Source of the DNA: Tamarix chinensis | Lineage: Eukaryota; Streptophyta; Magnoliopsida; Caryophyllales; Tamaricaceae | Direction: 5' to 3' | NCBI GenBank assembly: GCA_030549775.1 | Contig: CM060180.1 | Coordinates: forward strand, 26,865,590-26,929,589 | DNA: 64,000 bases | Shown: positions 12,590-25,249 of the stretch, one piece after another | Position numbering within the stretch: the first letter of the stretch is position 1 | Layout: every line of letters starts with the position of its first letter | Translations under genes and position numbers: made by a program | The notes under the pieces: generated by a model | What the model saw: the letters and a program-made list of their open reading frames with translations, nothing else | Told to the model about the DNA's origin: nothing | Databases searched by the model: none

Positions 12590-13200
12590 AAGAAACCTAT
12601 ATTACTATACTTCTAAAGTAATATATATCAAAGTATTTAAGATAATTCTTCAATAACTATTTCAATAATAAAAATTACTTTTGTTGTATAGAATTTTCAA
12701 TGATTGCATGGTAATTTTTCAATATCTATTGGTTAATTTTTTTTACCAAGTATATGATAATTTTTCAACAGCTACTATAATAAAAAAAATATTATTATTA
12801 TTGTATTGTTCTTTCAACCAGAACATGTTAACTTTTGTAACAAATATTTTTATTTCACCATTGCTGAACTTATATTTCAACAATTATGTAATAATTTTTT
12901 AGTTTTTTCAACAATCATTACAATAAATTTTCACCACTATCACACTAATTATTTTTTTTAACGGATAGTCTTATGATTTTTCAATAATCGTTGCAAATTT
13001 TTACCACTTTTGAACTAATTTTTTGACAAATATGTAATGATTTTTAAATAACTATGATAATATATAAAACCTTACCATTGATAATTTTTAAATACATATG
13101 TGATGATTTTTCATCAATTGTGTTAGAATTTTTCAACATTTAAATAACTTTGTTGTCCATCAATATTAAAATCTTATAATAATACTATTTTGTTTTGAAA
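12590..13200 (+). repeat. Degenerate short repeat, family C (copy C2)
   Basis: Repeated phrases such as 'atggtaatttttcaat', 'tttcaccattgctgaac' and 'atgatttttcaataat' recur every 30-60 bp without fixed phase. This is the same repeat vocabulary as copies C1, C3 and C4. No reading frame is meaningful. Confidence 0.5.
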
Positions 13201-13432
13201 TTTTATTTTAATTCTGTCGAAACTTTTTTTTTATATAAATAAAAATTTGTTGAAATTTAGTTTAACTTTGTTGAAAATATTATATAATATTTTTTTACGT
13301 CAAAAGTATATCAATATAAATTTTTATTTATAAAAAATAAAATTATTATTATTTTAATATAATTATTATATATTTTTAAAACTCAAAATAATAATAATTT
13401 TATTTTAAAATAATAATAACAAAATACGGACA

Positions 13433-13458
13433 GGTTGCATAATATACATGATGCAACC
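13433..13458. repeat. Short perfect inverted repeat (GGTTGCAT/ATGCAACC)
   Basis: Eight-base perfect arms (13,433-13,440 and 13,451-13,458) flank a 10-base loop. It lies just past repeat C2. A similar GCAACGTGTTGC palindrome lies beyond copy C4 at about 28,942-28,953, so the hairpin may mark the ends of the family C element. Confidence 0.7.
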
Positions 13459-14240
13459 GGTCACGCTAAATACAATTTTTTTTTTTTTTTTACATATACA
13501 CACGTAATAAAACCTTGGGGCTCCTATTCTGGGAGCTCTATTTATGAGCCTACTATTACTAATTTACGATAGTTAAGGTTGAACCTTCTTCAATACTAAG
13601 GGTCTACTCTCTTTTGTTCAGTCAATGATTTGATCTAAAAGAAATTTAATGAGCTGTTGTTGGTGTTATTTGATTGTTATTATCATAATTCATATTTTTC
13701 TATTAATATTATTAATATAATTATTAATACTTTAATTTTATATTTTTAATTATTAAAATTTTGTGTGTGTGATATAATTTAGATAAATCTCTAATTTGAT
13801 AAGTCCAAAAAATAAGCTATTAGCCCAGAACCGTATTTCATAACCAATGGAGTACCAGAAAATAACCACCATGGACTACCGCACAAGTGATTGGAAAGAA
13901 AATGGAAAACAAAGAGGCCGGACTTGATTATTAGACAGTTGGGCCTTTTCTGGACCACTGGACTTTGAGCGAGCAACTAATTATACACCTTTTGTCTATT
14001 AAATTACTTATCATTTAATTATTTATTTTAATTGGGATTCTTCTTTTACAATTTTAGAGCTATGTTTAGTTATTATCACAATTTATAAATAAATACTGTC
14101 AAAAAATAAAATAATATTAAATTATAATATTCTAAAATTTCAATATGCGTCAATTTATTTTATCTTCAATCCATCCTCTAATTTACCAATTAGAGCTTTA
14201 ACCATTCTAATATTTCACGTGCGATGAAATGATTATTATT
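13459..14240. other. AT-rich spacer
   Basis: No gene seen. It holds a poly-T run at about 13,479-13,492 and otherwise ordinary AT-rich sequence. Confidence 0.5.
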
Positions 14241-14249
14241 GGATTATTA

Positions 14250-15180
14250 GATTGGTCAGTAGAAGCCTTTGTGCCTACTTATAGTTCGGTAGTAGAATTT
14301 GTACCTACTTGGGAGTTGGTAGTAGTCTTTGTACCTATCTGTTGTTATTAGTAGCCTTTAGGGCCGTTCACGGTTCAAATATCCGATATTTCGGATATTT
14401 GATTGTCGGATATCCAAAATTTCAGATATCTAAAAATGATATTTGATATTTGATTTGAAACTTCGTATATCCGAAAGATCAGATATCCGAATTTTCAAAT
14501 GAGATATCAAATATAACCGATATTATCCGAATAAAATTTTAAATATAAAAAACCACCAAATCAAAAATATATTTAATATTATCCGATTTGATGAGTAAAT
14601 ATTCGACTTACTCAACAAATATCCAATGTTAAAACTAAAATAAGAAAGGGGTGGGTGGAGTCTATCGGCGCGTAGAGTGTTTTTATTTTTTTTATAAATA
14701 TCTAAAAAGGGATTATATTAAAAATATAATCTCAACTAAATTCAATTTTGCCTCAAATAATAAATAAAGTAAGTAAAAATTATACACACACATCTAAATT
14801 TATTTATATACAATTATATATAAAATAAAAAAATGTATAAATATATTTCTTCGGATCGAATATTATTTGTATTTGTCATATCTGATATTTGGTTTGTTTG
14901 AATTTTCGTTGACTGGATCAGATATTTGATTTGAAAAAAAAATCGGATCCGTTATTTGCCTTTTCGAATCGGATCGCTTTGGATATCGGATCAAATAAAC
15001 AAATATCCAATAACATGAACAACCCTCGTAGCCTCTATACTTATCTGTGGTTTTGTAGTAGCATTTATCCCTACCTATGGTTTAGTAGTACCTTTTTACT
15101 TACTTGTTGTTCAGTAGTAGCTTTTGTGCTACTTATGGTTCAGTAGTAGCATTCATAATTACCTGTGTTTGGCATTATGC
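14250..15180. repeat. Minisatellite of about 36-40 bp, split by a hAT insertion
   Basis: Units of the type 'gttcagtagtagcttttgtgc' / 'ctacttatg' repeat about three times before 14,359 and about four times after 15,027. The break falls exactly at the two ends of the hAT element, so the array was continuous before the insertion. Confidence 0.65.
14359..15027. mobile_element. Non-autonomous hAT element (669 bp)
   Basis: The left end TAGGGCCGTTCACGG and the reverse complement of the right end (GAGGGTTGTTCATG) are imperfect terminal inverted repeats. The flanks are GTAGCCTT (14,351-14,358) and GTAGCCTC (15,028-15,035), a 7/8 match to the 8-bp duplication expected for hAT. Subterminal regions are full of TATCCGA/TCGGATA motifs. 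There is no transposase frame, so it must have been mobilised in trans. Confidence 0.8.
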
Positions 15181-16168
15181 CATTGAGCCCTACCTGGTAT
15201 GTTATGGATATTATTGGTGTTGATTTTTACATACGAGATACATTGTGAATGATAGGGTTATTATATTGAGGTTGGTTCTAATTGTTACTTCAAATAGCAT
15301 CTTTTGGATACTTGGTTGGTAAGTTTTGTTATGTTCTATATGAACAATAATAAGCAATAATGTGGCTTCTGTGTTATTATTTATCTGGTATGATTATTGT
15401 ATTTAACCATCACATATATATTTTAATATTTTATACCATGTATTGTTATGATGCCTTCTATATATTCCATGTAGGCTTTTCATATTATTTTTGTATAATG
15501 GGTTATGCAGTACCATTGTATTGAAGGGTTCCTTTTTATGGCCTATACTTATTCAATAGATAGTGGTATTTGCCGGTTAGCTTGTGAAATTAGTTGAAGG
15601 TTAGTACTTGGATTAAGAGTTAGGGCTATCCGGTATTTTGCCAAGTATCTTTTGATCTAGATGATTTTGTACTCTTATGCTCTTATGTATTTCTTTTCAC
15701 TTAATCTTGTAACCACTAACAATTTATTTTATTTTTAATGATGTTAATTTTCTTTAATTCTCTCTACTATGATTCTTATAATTGTGTTATTAAATTAAGT
15801 GGAGTAATACTTTTAGTCTTAGTACTTTGTATAAGAATGGTAGAGGAAACTAGACTTGTACCAAGTGTGGCGGTAACACCCTACACTTTACTATATTAGT
15901 TTCCATAATTAACTCTTTAAATGAAATTTTTAAGTTTCAAAATTTGGGTGTATTGCAAAAATCATGATAAGGAAAATCTTAAATTACTGAGCACATATAT
16001 TCATAACAACACACGTAAAATACCACTTGAGATACCTATCCCTCTATTCCTCACAAATTTAATGTGAATTTATAAAAAGATTGAAGAATTTTAAAATATT
16101 TAGAATCATGAAAATTTAGTATCAAACTAAAACACGATTTTCACCAACTAAAATTTGTGATACCATTT

Positions 16169-18837
16169 GTAACAACCCAAAAATTTACTATAAGGAAAAA
16201 AAATATTTTGCAAATGTATAATAATAAAATAATGGTTGTTACCTTGAATCCAAAATAGAAAAATCACTTCATATACCTAATATATGTCGGATGCAAAGTG
16301 AATCCAAAATAACTTATATCTAGAGATCAAATGTGATAAGCAATTATCCAACGATGACATAAGATTATGGAACAAAAATTAAGAGATAGAGATAATGAAA
16401 ACAAAGGGCATAAAAGTCTAGCACACACGCGCACACGCGCGCGCGCGCACACACACACAGATATATATATATATATATATACACATAGAGAGAGACAGAG
16501 AGATCTAAATAACCATGCTCTAATACCAACCCATCAAATTGCTAACCACAAGTTACCACATCAAAAGCATCAAATTAATTTGTATATGCAAAACAGGGTA
16601 GTGTATGCTAGTGAGAATGAACAATACCGATGAAAAGGATGAGTAATATGATATATACTAAGTAAGGTAACAATGCATATCAATAGAATAAGGTATGCAT
16701 AACACACATAAGAATCATATGATAAGATAGATATTATACATGCATATACGCTCATGATATGATATAACTAAAAAGAAATCTAGATTAAGGTACAACATTA
16801 GGTGATAAAAAAATTTCATTTACTTAGTCACGTTAAGATTAAAAACCCCACTATTCATAATCAGTGGAATAGTGTATGACATAAAGCTCCTTTCAATGCA
16901 TAACATGCATGGGAACTATTATTAATATTTAGTGGAACAAAAAATGACATATAAATCCTTTCATGGAAGAATGCTCTTGGAACCCACAAAACTAGAATCT
17001 TAATCCTGAAGTATGCATATCCCTATAAAATGACATAACAAACAATAAAGAGTAAATCTAGGGCCACTGTAGCTTCGACAAAATCAGGAAATAAATATTA
17101 TTGGTATAACTAGATCTTGATTCAAATGATCTTCCATTTTGAGTAATAATTTCTTAGTAGATCATTAACCAAATTCTCAACACATAATAATGCACCACTT
17201 GACTTATTATCATAATACTTTCATTTATACTACCATTGTCACTTATCACATGGAATACCAATTATTACCGTATTCATACCAACCATCACTATTGTTTAAA
17301 ACACTTAGAAATATGTTGTGCTCAATCAATTTAAACATGTTTTAATCCACATGAAGTAATGATAAGGGATAAGGGGAGACAACAAGCACAATAAAAAGCA
17401 TTACACGAGTAAAAATACTCTAATGTCTTTACAAAATCCTAATTTACACTCAAAGCATAACTTCGCCCTATAAGTTTCACTAATTCGTCAAATTTAGCAC
17501 AACATTCCAATATTTCATACTAAATACCATATTCAAAAATAAAGATTAAACTCCATCGTTTTACACATAAAATACCGATCTTACTTTTTTTGGTTAATTA
17601 ACCCAATTTAAGCCCATTTTTTTATAAAATCATGCTTATGTTACTCATAACTGACCTAGACACTTCATATGCTACATTTATCATATTTTAAACCCAATAA
17701 TACTTATACAACTTTGAATTCCCATCTTCAATCCAAAATACCTATATTACACCTAAAAACCTCAAAAAAATTTCTTAACACAACTTAATCCATACACAGC
17801 CAGACCCCATAATATGATATATCAAAGTATATGTAAAAATCTCAATGAAAAACATGGCATACTCATTTTTTTTTATAAGAAATCACAAATTGACCCAGAA
17901 GCATTTATGGCTGAAATCATCCAAAGCCCACAAAAACTCCACATGTTTTAAACTTGCCAAAAATTACACAAAACCACCTATAATTTACTAACATATCATA
18001 TAAGTAGTTATCATTAATTAAAACTACCCAAACCACCACAAATGGGATTAGGGTTGAGCCCCTTCAAGCCTAACAACAAAAACAAAAAAAAATTCCAACC
18101 TTAACTTATTTCATAGCAATACACTCAATAATAACATAATAACCTTAATCACATACTTAATTAGATGACAACTTACATCATCATACTTGCGAACTTAAGA
18201 AAACGCCTAGTGTGACCTAAGAAAATCACATAAAATCATAAAACTCATAAAATCACGAACTCACAAAGTAATACATGAATACAAGTGAAAATAACCCTAA
18301 GCATAATTTCTTTCACAAAAGCATGATGACATGAAATTGACATAAAAGTAACACATATCAACGAAAGTCTGAAACTAGAGTTGTGTATCATTCTCGAAGG
18401 CTAAATCTGTCTCTTAGCAAAAATACACCTAATTACCTTCTTTTACGTCTTGATCACCTGAAAAGAGAAAACGTGAAATTAGATAATGAGAATGGAAATG
18501 GTTAGAATAAGAAATAAAAATAAAGGGAAGAGAATAAACCCTTAGGTTTGAAAATAGGGACGGGGAACCAAGAGGAGCAAACTTCACAAATTCACCACCT
18601 TAATTCACTTTTGCTAGATGATTAATTAAGCACCAATGGACTAATGTTTAGAAATTTAAAAGTAAGGAGAGAGAAAATATAAAGAGGGAAGAAGAGTGAA
18701 CTTGGGTTAAATGAGTGGTTTAGGGGTCTGGGTAAAGGGATTAAGAAATTAGTTAAGGATTAAGGGATGGATTAAAAGACTGATTATTAAGGAAATATGG
18801 TTAAAAAAAAGTCTCTTATGACAATACTATTTTTTTT
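16169..18837 (+). mobile_element. LTR-like family A copy (A2)
   Basis: It begins TTGTAACAACCCAAAAATTTACTA, matching the TGTAACACCCCAAAATTCACTA head of copy A1. It then carries the family phrase 'ccccactattcataatcagtggaa' near 16,848 (compare 49,310 and 52,737) and an internal purine-rich zone at about 18,460-18,720. The usual GGTATTACA right end is not seen, so the copy may be truncated where the small MITE begins. It lies head-to-head with copy A5, separated by about 210 bp. No coding potential. Confidence 0.55.
16424..16503. repeat. Compound microsatellite (CA/CG)n(TA)n(GA)n
   Basis: Alternating CA and CG units, including a run of GCGCGCGCGC at 16,436-16,448, pass into (TA)n at 16,462-16,480 and a short GA tract. 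The alternating purine-pyrimidine CG/CA run is a potential Z-DNA former. Confidence 0.9.
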
Positions 18838-18980
18838 GGGTGTTTGGTATGCATATTTATTTTTATTTGATCTACTATTACATCACTAAAAAATTAATCA
18901 TTTTACATTTGACTTCCACCTTCTTTTAACTAAATAATCTATTTCTTTTTCCCTCTATTTACTTTCCATCAAACAACCTC
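18838..18980. mobile_element. Small Tourist-like MITE (143 bp)
   Basis: The left end GGGTGTTTGGTATG and the right end CATCAAACAACCTC are near inverted repeats (GRGGTTGTTTGATG in reverse), the form seen in PIF/Harbinger Tourist MITEs. The right flank is TTA; the left flank is TTT, so the duplication is imperfect. Confidence 0.5.
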
Positions 18981-20579
18981 TTAGATTATTGATACCGTAA
19001 TCAAACAAATTGTGATATGGCCATAAAATATCTCTTTTCCTCGATCGAATTTGAGTGAGCGCAAAGAAATCGACGCCAAAGGAAGAAGCGCTATTTGACT
19101 CTCCTAATCAATGTTATTGGTCTCGCGTCATTTTCACTAGAAACTTCCCCGACCTGATTCAAAAAACCGTGGTCTGAATTCGAATTCGTTACATACAATG
19201 CAACAACTGGATTTCTTCTAGACGGCACATAGTACAAGAACCATGATTGTTGCTCGTACGTTGCATTACCATTCCAACATTAGTTACCTAGTACACATAT
19301 TAAGAGTTGTACATTCTAACGGACTGACAGTACACAGATTGAAAACTGACAACGAAGGAAGGAAGGGATAATTTGCTTTCAAAGATGGGGTGCATCGACA
19401 ACGTCCGTCACAGCACTGTATGTTTTGTTGTAGTACACTTCCTCGTAAGTTAATCACTCGTACACGTATAAATTAAAATAAAACTCAAAATTGATCCTAT
19501 AGCGAAGGTCCAATATTAGTCCAGTAAATTGCCTCGAGGTAATAATGGAAAAGTCAGAAAAAAAAAAGAGACGTATATAGATAGATAAATACAATATATT
19601 TTATCATTATAGTGAAGGGATTAACAAAAAGGAAAAAAAATTAGAAACTATAATGATTACTCCCAAATATTAATTCATTATTAAAGGTGTTCTTAGTTTT
19701 TTTTTTTTTTGGCTACATAAAATATGCTGTGTTACCTTTATATGCTTTATTGATTTATTTACCAAAATAGATTAATAATTTATCGATAATATAATAATCA
19801 AATGATTAAATATACATCAGACAGCCTTGTAACATGACGTTTAAATAAATCCAAAGTTATGGTAATTTAGTTTCGTTAAATAATATTGGAGAATTGAATA
19901 CCAGTATTGCGTTCATCAACGAGTAGGTAGTCATAGTACTGAGCTAAGCGTAGACTCCTCGACTTTCAGCTGCAAGTAGATGAGATGGAGATATCCAAAC
20001 GTAACACATACGAAATTAAGCACACATCTTCCCCCCCCCCCCCCCTAATTTTTATTAATATGATATGGTCTAATTCAAATTCAATGTATTATTATTATCA
20101 TTATTTTGTAATTATTAGTGTCTTAATTAATATTTAGCTATTACCACCATTATTATTGTTATCATTATCACAATTATTGTCATTAATTTTATACTCACTC
20201 TGTATTTAAAACACCGTCGATATATATTTTGAGGATAAATCTTGACCCTTAATTTTTTTAGATTATAATATATTATATTTATATTAAAAAAATATTTTAA
20301 TAAGAATATTTTTATATATATAAATATGTGTTAAAATTTATAATGGTCAAATTTTATTATCAAAATAAGCAACAATAATCTTATGAATACGAAGATAACA
20401 TTATTCTTATCAATATCAAAGTCATGCTAGTTTAATATGATATAATGAGTCTTGAAATTAAGTCGAGGAAAAAATAGGCTAATTAAATTGATCTACATAT
20501 CAATTTTTCTTCTAAATGTACATGTAATTACTACCAAGTATCATCTGCACTTAAGGTAGTTTTTTTTTTTTGGCCGGCG
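18981..20579. other. Intergenic DNA
   Basis: No recognisable gene. The patch at about 19,030-19,260 is less AT-rich than its surroundings but has no convincing frame. A poly-T run lies at about 19,698-19,711 and a C-run of about 16 bases at 20,030-20,045. Confidence 0.5.
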
Positions 20580-21110
20580 ATTTGTTGAAAAAGACGATAA
20601 TTTGGCATTATAACGGCGTAATAACATTTACTCTTTTTAACTTATGCACTCTCTTGTCCTTGACACATTTCATCGAATCGACCTTAATACGGTGAACAAC
20701 ATTCTCATTAATCTCTCTATTTAGCTTACGCGATAGACTCAACATACCAATAATATGTTTTTTCTTTCTTTTTTCTAACAAAATATCAACATCAATCTCA
20801 TTTCATATTAGACTCATCTTTGTCGTCACTAAAATTACAAGTTATGTACTTGGTCTTGGTTATACCAAAGCCTTTTTGTCTCTAAATTGGGCAGCCTCCC
20901 GAAGTTTAGATTCGTAATTTATAGCTCCTTTGTACTATTCACAAAATAACATGCACCGCATGACGTGGCTTTGGATAGACAAAGTAAGTTCATCTATGAT
21001 TTTCACTAACAAATATACATGGACGACTCGGAGCTCACTCTTAATGAAATCTTACGTCATTAGAAAAGTAACCTATATAGTATGTACCATAAAGTAACCT
21101 TTATACCACA
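20580..21110 (-). pseudogene. Degenerate RTE-type LINE reverse transcriptase fragment
   Basis: Conceptual translation of the minus strand gives pieces that align in order with the second half of plant RTE-clade LINE reverse transcriptases. About 21,055-20,960 reads VVHVYLLVKIIDELTLSIQ then RCMLF (compare LSPYLF-LVMDELT-HIQ-WCMLFADD); about 20,880-20,820 reads GFGITKTKYITCNFSD (compare GFRLSRTKTEYMECKFSD); about 20,720-20,640 reads INENVVHRIKV (compare IN-DVTHRIKVGWMKW). The pieces lie in different frames and the catalytic FADD is changed, so it is dead. The 5' half of the element and any 3' tail were not found. Confidence 0.6.
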
Positions 21111-21469
21111 TTTTCTCTGAACCTGGTGAAAATTCATACGTATCCCTAATAACACAAACAAAGCACTCGATTATGCGTATTGTCTACAATAAACAAGACT
21201 TGGCGAGCATCCTTTTCTCTAACTACATATATATCCATTAAAAGTCTTACAAGTTATATGAATTGAGTCATAGACCATCCTCGTAACAAAGTCCACTTTC
21301 CAACGATGATGTATCTCTCCACATTCTCTATTCAAATGACACATGATCATAAACAAAATTTCCCTTTAAGATCTTCCCGGATTGGCCAAAGCATCAAGAC
21401 ATGAGTGTACTTGATGGTAAGTTTTCAAGCTTCTGTGATCAAATCCTATTAGGTGCACGCAAACGCATA

Positions 21470-21677
21470 CTATAACATTTCCGTTTTCAAAACTTAAAAA
21501 TTTTCTTTCCAAAAGATTTTACCCAAGTTAAAAATAAAAATGCAAGTTCTTACCACCACATCTAATATAGGGAAGTTATTTTCTATATAAAATCCATATT
21601 GAGTGCAAGACAAAAAAGTAGTCCGTACCTAGTGATCATGTGTGATAATCGCTTGATCCCAAATGATATAAAATTAC

Positions 21678-21722
<45 letters not shown>

Positions 21723-24700
21723 AAATAAGGGAAACAACGGGACAAGAGTCCATAGGGATAAAATTCCATAGAAGATATATGGAAAACCATAACTCTACTC
21801 CTAAACCAAAGTCCATCACTCACCATATGTACCATAACAAAAGCATTGATATGAATAAATACTGGTGAAACAACAAGTAACACCTGCTCAGTGAAGTAGT
21901 AATCATAACATGGTAGTTAGTATGAAATATACCAAGTAATATAATCACTCAAGAGATATAATATACCACACTAAAAATACATAAGACCCGGAACCAACGT
22001 AAAGGTACATGTAATAATGACAACCTCCAATCATGAAACATACAAGAAACATGATTGTACAGTCAAGACATAATCAATCAATCACTATTCATGACATAAG
22101 AACAAGACTTAAGTGAAAACCATATCATAATTTTTTACATTAGTGATCACATAATTTTGATAACTTATTCACTATAAGAACAGGAACCTCATTTTCACTT
22201 CATTTGTTTTTTTTTTCCTGCAGCTAGGAGAAAAGTATCAACTAGGGTAGAACACTTTTGGGAACCATTATTAAACACCCAATCTTTAATCACACATACC
22301 CACTAATAGCCGGTGGTTTGGACTTACCTAGAGTGGATATAAGGTTCTTTAGTTCCAATAGAACCAATCCACTAACACTAAAAATACTTACTATCACACT
22401 CAATCCTCACTTATATGATCTTTCGCTTTAATTATTAATGTCATATCTAAGTATAATAATTAACACTCATCACTTAACACAATATCACACACTTAACCAA
22501 TTTATTTAATTCACTTGCACATGAAATGCCACACTTGAAAATGCCACTATCAATTTATAATCCCACTATCACTTGAAATGAAGGTTCATTAGCCATTACG
22601 ACCCACTTAATTATACATATCAACTTTGACGCTCGTAACATTTCGGGGTAATAAGAACCACTCAAATAATATATTTTAAATCACCTAAAAATATGAATTA
22701 CTTATAAAATATCACTTATCACATGAATCCATACCAACAATTAAAAAAGAAACACATAATTAGAATTATATTAAGTTTGATTAAATGAAATAAGTTACAC
22801 AAAATAATGACTAAATGACATAAGAAACCTTAATCAAAATAATTTATTACACTCATCCAACTCATAATTACATTTGGGAAGCACTTAAGGTTATCTTGAA
22901 GCCAAACCAAAACTAGGAAGATTATAATAAAGGTGAAAAGACCCAAAAGGCCCTAAATAACCCTAATTCTCATATATCTCATAATTTCACAAATTAAATT
23001 CATTAAATCACAAAGCCCAATATAACACTCAAATTTTTCATATTAACCATGATTAAATAAAAAAGTAAAGGCTAAACTCAAAATTAAGTACATAAAACAA
23101 TAACTTTACCCCTAACAATATTCTATGCTCATTTTATGTCATTTTGATATCAAATTGTTTTATTTATCAAAGGATACTTAAACACACTCGATTAGGAATA
23201 TTAGACATAATTACAACTCTATTAAAGTCTAGATTAATGTAAAATGACCAAATTACCCTTATTACCTAAGCTAGCCATATAATACTTGAATCTCATTTAA
23301 CATATAAAACCCTAATCATGCATAACTAGCATATCGTATTCAACATAGTCGTCAATCATAATATAACACATACGCACACACACACACAAACACACTTGCT
23401 CTAAACAATCACATAAACCATGTAAAAAGAGACACAGGCCCTTTAAATACTTAAAAATACTTTCAAACTTGTAAGAAAATCATAACTAATTCAAAACACC
23501 ATAAATCAAGACAAATTGTGCATGAAAAATTGAGTAAAAATAACAAGGAACACAATGGTAAACTCAGAATTTAAAACTTTATACCATAGGGACCAAAAAA
23601 GCCATAACTTTTTACATATTTAAAAAATGCGTAGTAAAATAGACATCCTAATATGGCACCTTAAACATGTAAAAATTCTAACTACACATTTCTAGATATG
23701 CCTCACAATAGAAAGCAAAGTTCAGGATCACATACTAGCATGATTTGTGACATAAGTTATATGTTTTTCATGTTCTTTCATATGTAATAATTTACAAACT
23801 TATACGTGCATGTAGCCATGACAAAACATGCTCATAAAAGATATTAAAATATAAGCAAATAACACACATACTCTATATATAAAGAGGAAATTATATTATG
23901 TAGCTAGAAAATCTTCAAGCAACTCCTTGCTTGACCATCTCTTTTGCCCAAGAAAAATAAGATTATGGAACAAAACAAATATTAAGTAAAGCAAATTTAA
24001 GAACAAAAGAAGGCAAGAAATAGGATAAAAAATTATGGAAACATGTACGAACAAATAGCCATAGAAAAATAGAGGTAGAAATGGCTCAAGTAAAGGCCAA
24101 AATTGTGATTCCCCAAACCCACACCATTCGCAGATAGTTGCTTGAAACACATTTGAAATTAATGATTAGCTCTAAATATCAACATGAGTCTTTTTTAATA
24201 TATATATATATTTTTTATCAACTCACACATATCATAGGAAATATCTTGGGACTACTCAAATCTCAACACATTTATTTGTTGAGTTTTTCAAAGATGAATC
24301 TCCAAAAAAGAATGTGCACCTAATTTATATGGACAGTCATATCAATCTTTTTTAACCACTATAATCTACCACATAAATTTAGATATTACAAAAATAACTA
24401 GGAAACGAAGAGGAAGGAAATTCTAATAAAGGGTAAGTGTTGAAACCAAGAAAAACAAGATTATAAATGAAGAACACCTAGACGACAATACACAAACAAT
24501 AGGAAACCAAGGAGGGAAAAGAAAGGGAGAAAAAATTAGGATGTGTGTGAGAGATTTTGAAAAGAAGTAGAGGCAAAGGAGACAGGATCAAATGAGTTTT
24601 GTTGTTCAACACAATAAAAAAAGGAGGAGAGGGATATTACTTGTCAAACAACCGACTCAGGCATGATAAGGAGTCATGTTATAGAAGCGTGAAAGTGGTA

Positions 24701-25210
24701 GCTTGTGTAAGAGTTTACAATGGGTATGATTGTGCTCTTTTAACTCAATTTTTGGTTGAATGAATAAGTCCAAAGTTAGAAAATTATTTGTTCTAGTTAG
24801 GGGTTGGTTGATTTCTAATGGTTAGATAGGAGGATGGTTGTAATTAATTTTAGGTGATTGGATTTTAAAGAAAGTTCAATAATGGATATATATTAGGAAA
24901 ATAGCAAATAAATCTAAAAAATTATAAAAAAAAATTATGGCAATATATGAAATAATTTTGGAAACCTAAATATATAAAAATATTTGGCATCATAAAATAT
25001 TTGGAGACCAAGTGAATTGAAACAAGGCAAAATACTTCAAATAATCAAATCATGTAAACATATTTTTACACGATTTAACGATGCGAAAAAAGAAAAGGCT
25101 AAATATCTAATGGAAGGAATCAATAATTGAGGTTAGAATATTATAGAATGATTAGCAAGTATAGTCATGTAAGATAAGTAGGGTTTAAAAAATGGGGTAT
25201 TTCTATTTCA
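21470..25210 (+). mobile_element. LTR-like family A, divergent copy (A4)
   Basis: The head near 21,470 (TATAACATTTCCG...CTTAAAAATT) and the internal phrases 'cacacatacccactaatagccggtgg' type (about 22,290-22,320) and 'taacacctgctcagtg' (about 21,880) follow the same order as copies A1 and A3. The tail at about 25,190 reads ATGGGGTATTTCTA, close to the family right end. A purine-rich zone at about 24,400-24,640 corresponds to those in the other copies. It is very diverged, so the boundaries are approximate. Non-coding. Confidence 0.4.
21681..21719. repeat. (GA)n microsatellite
   Basis: About 19-20 uninterrupted AG units lie within copy A4. Open reading frames crossing this tract in either direction are artefacts of the repeat. 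Confidence 0.95.
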
Positions 25211-25249
25211 CATTTATCTCTCAAGTCAAGGAATTAAAGTACATGGTTT

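Larger units (their letters stand above)
14240..15960 (-). mobile_element. LTR-like family A, inverted partial copy (A5)
   Basis: Read on the minus strand from about 15,955, the sequence starts as the family A head (AATACACCCAAATTTTG) and carries the diagnostic block GTTACCGCCACACTTGGTAC at about 15,860-15,880. This matches GTTACCGCCACACTTAGTAC in copy A1 near 52,066. Lower coordinates continue into an internal minisatellite, then the copy becomes unrecognisable near 14,240. A hAT element (14,359-15,027) is inserted in it. There is no coding capacity. Confidence 0.55.
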
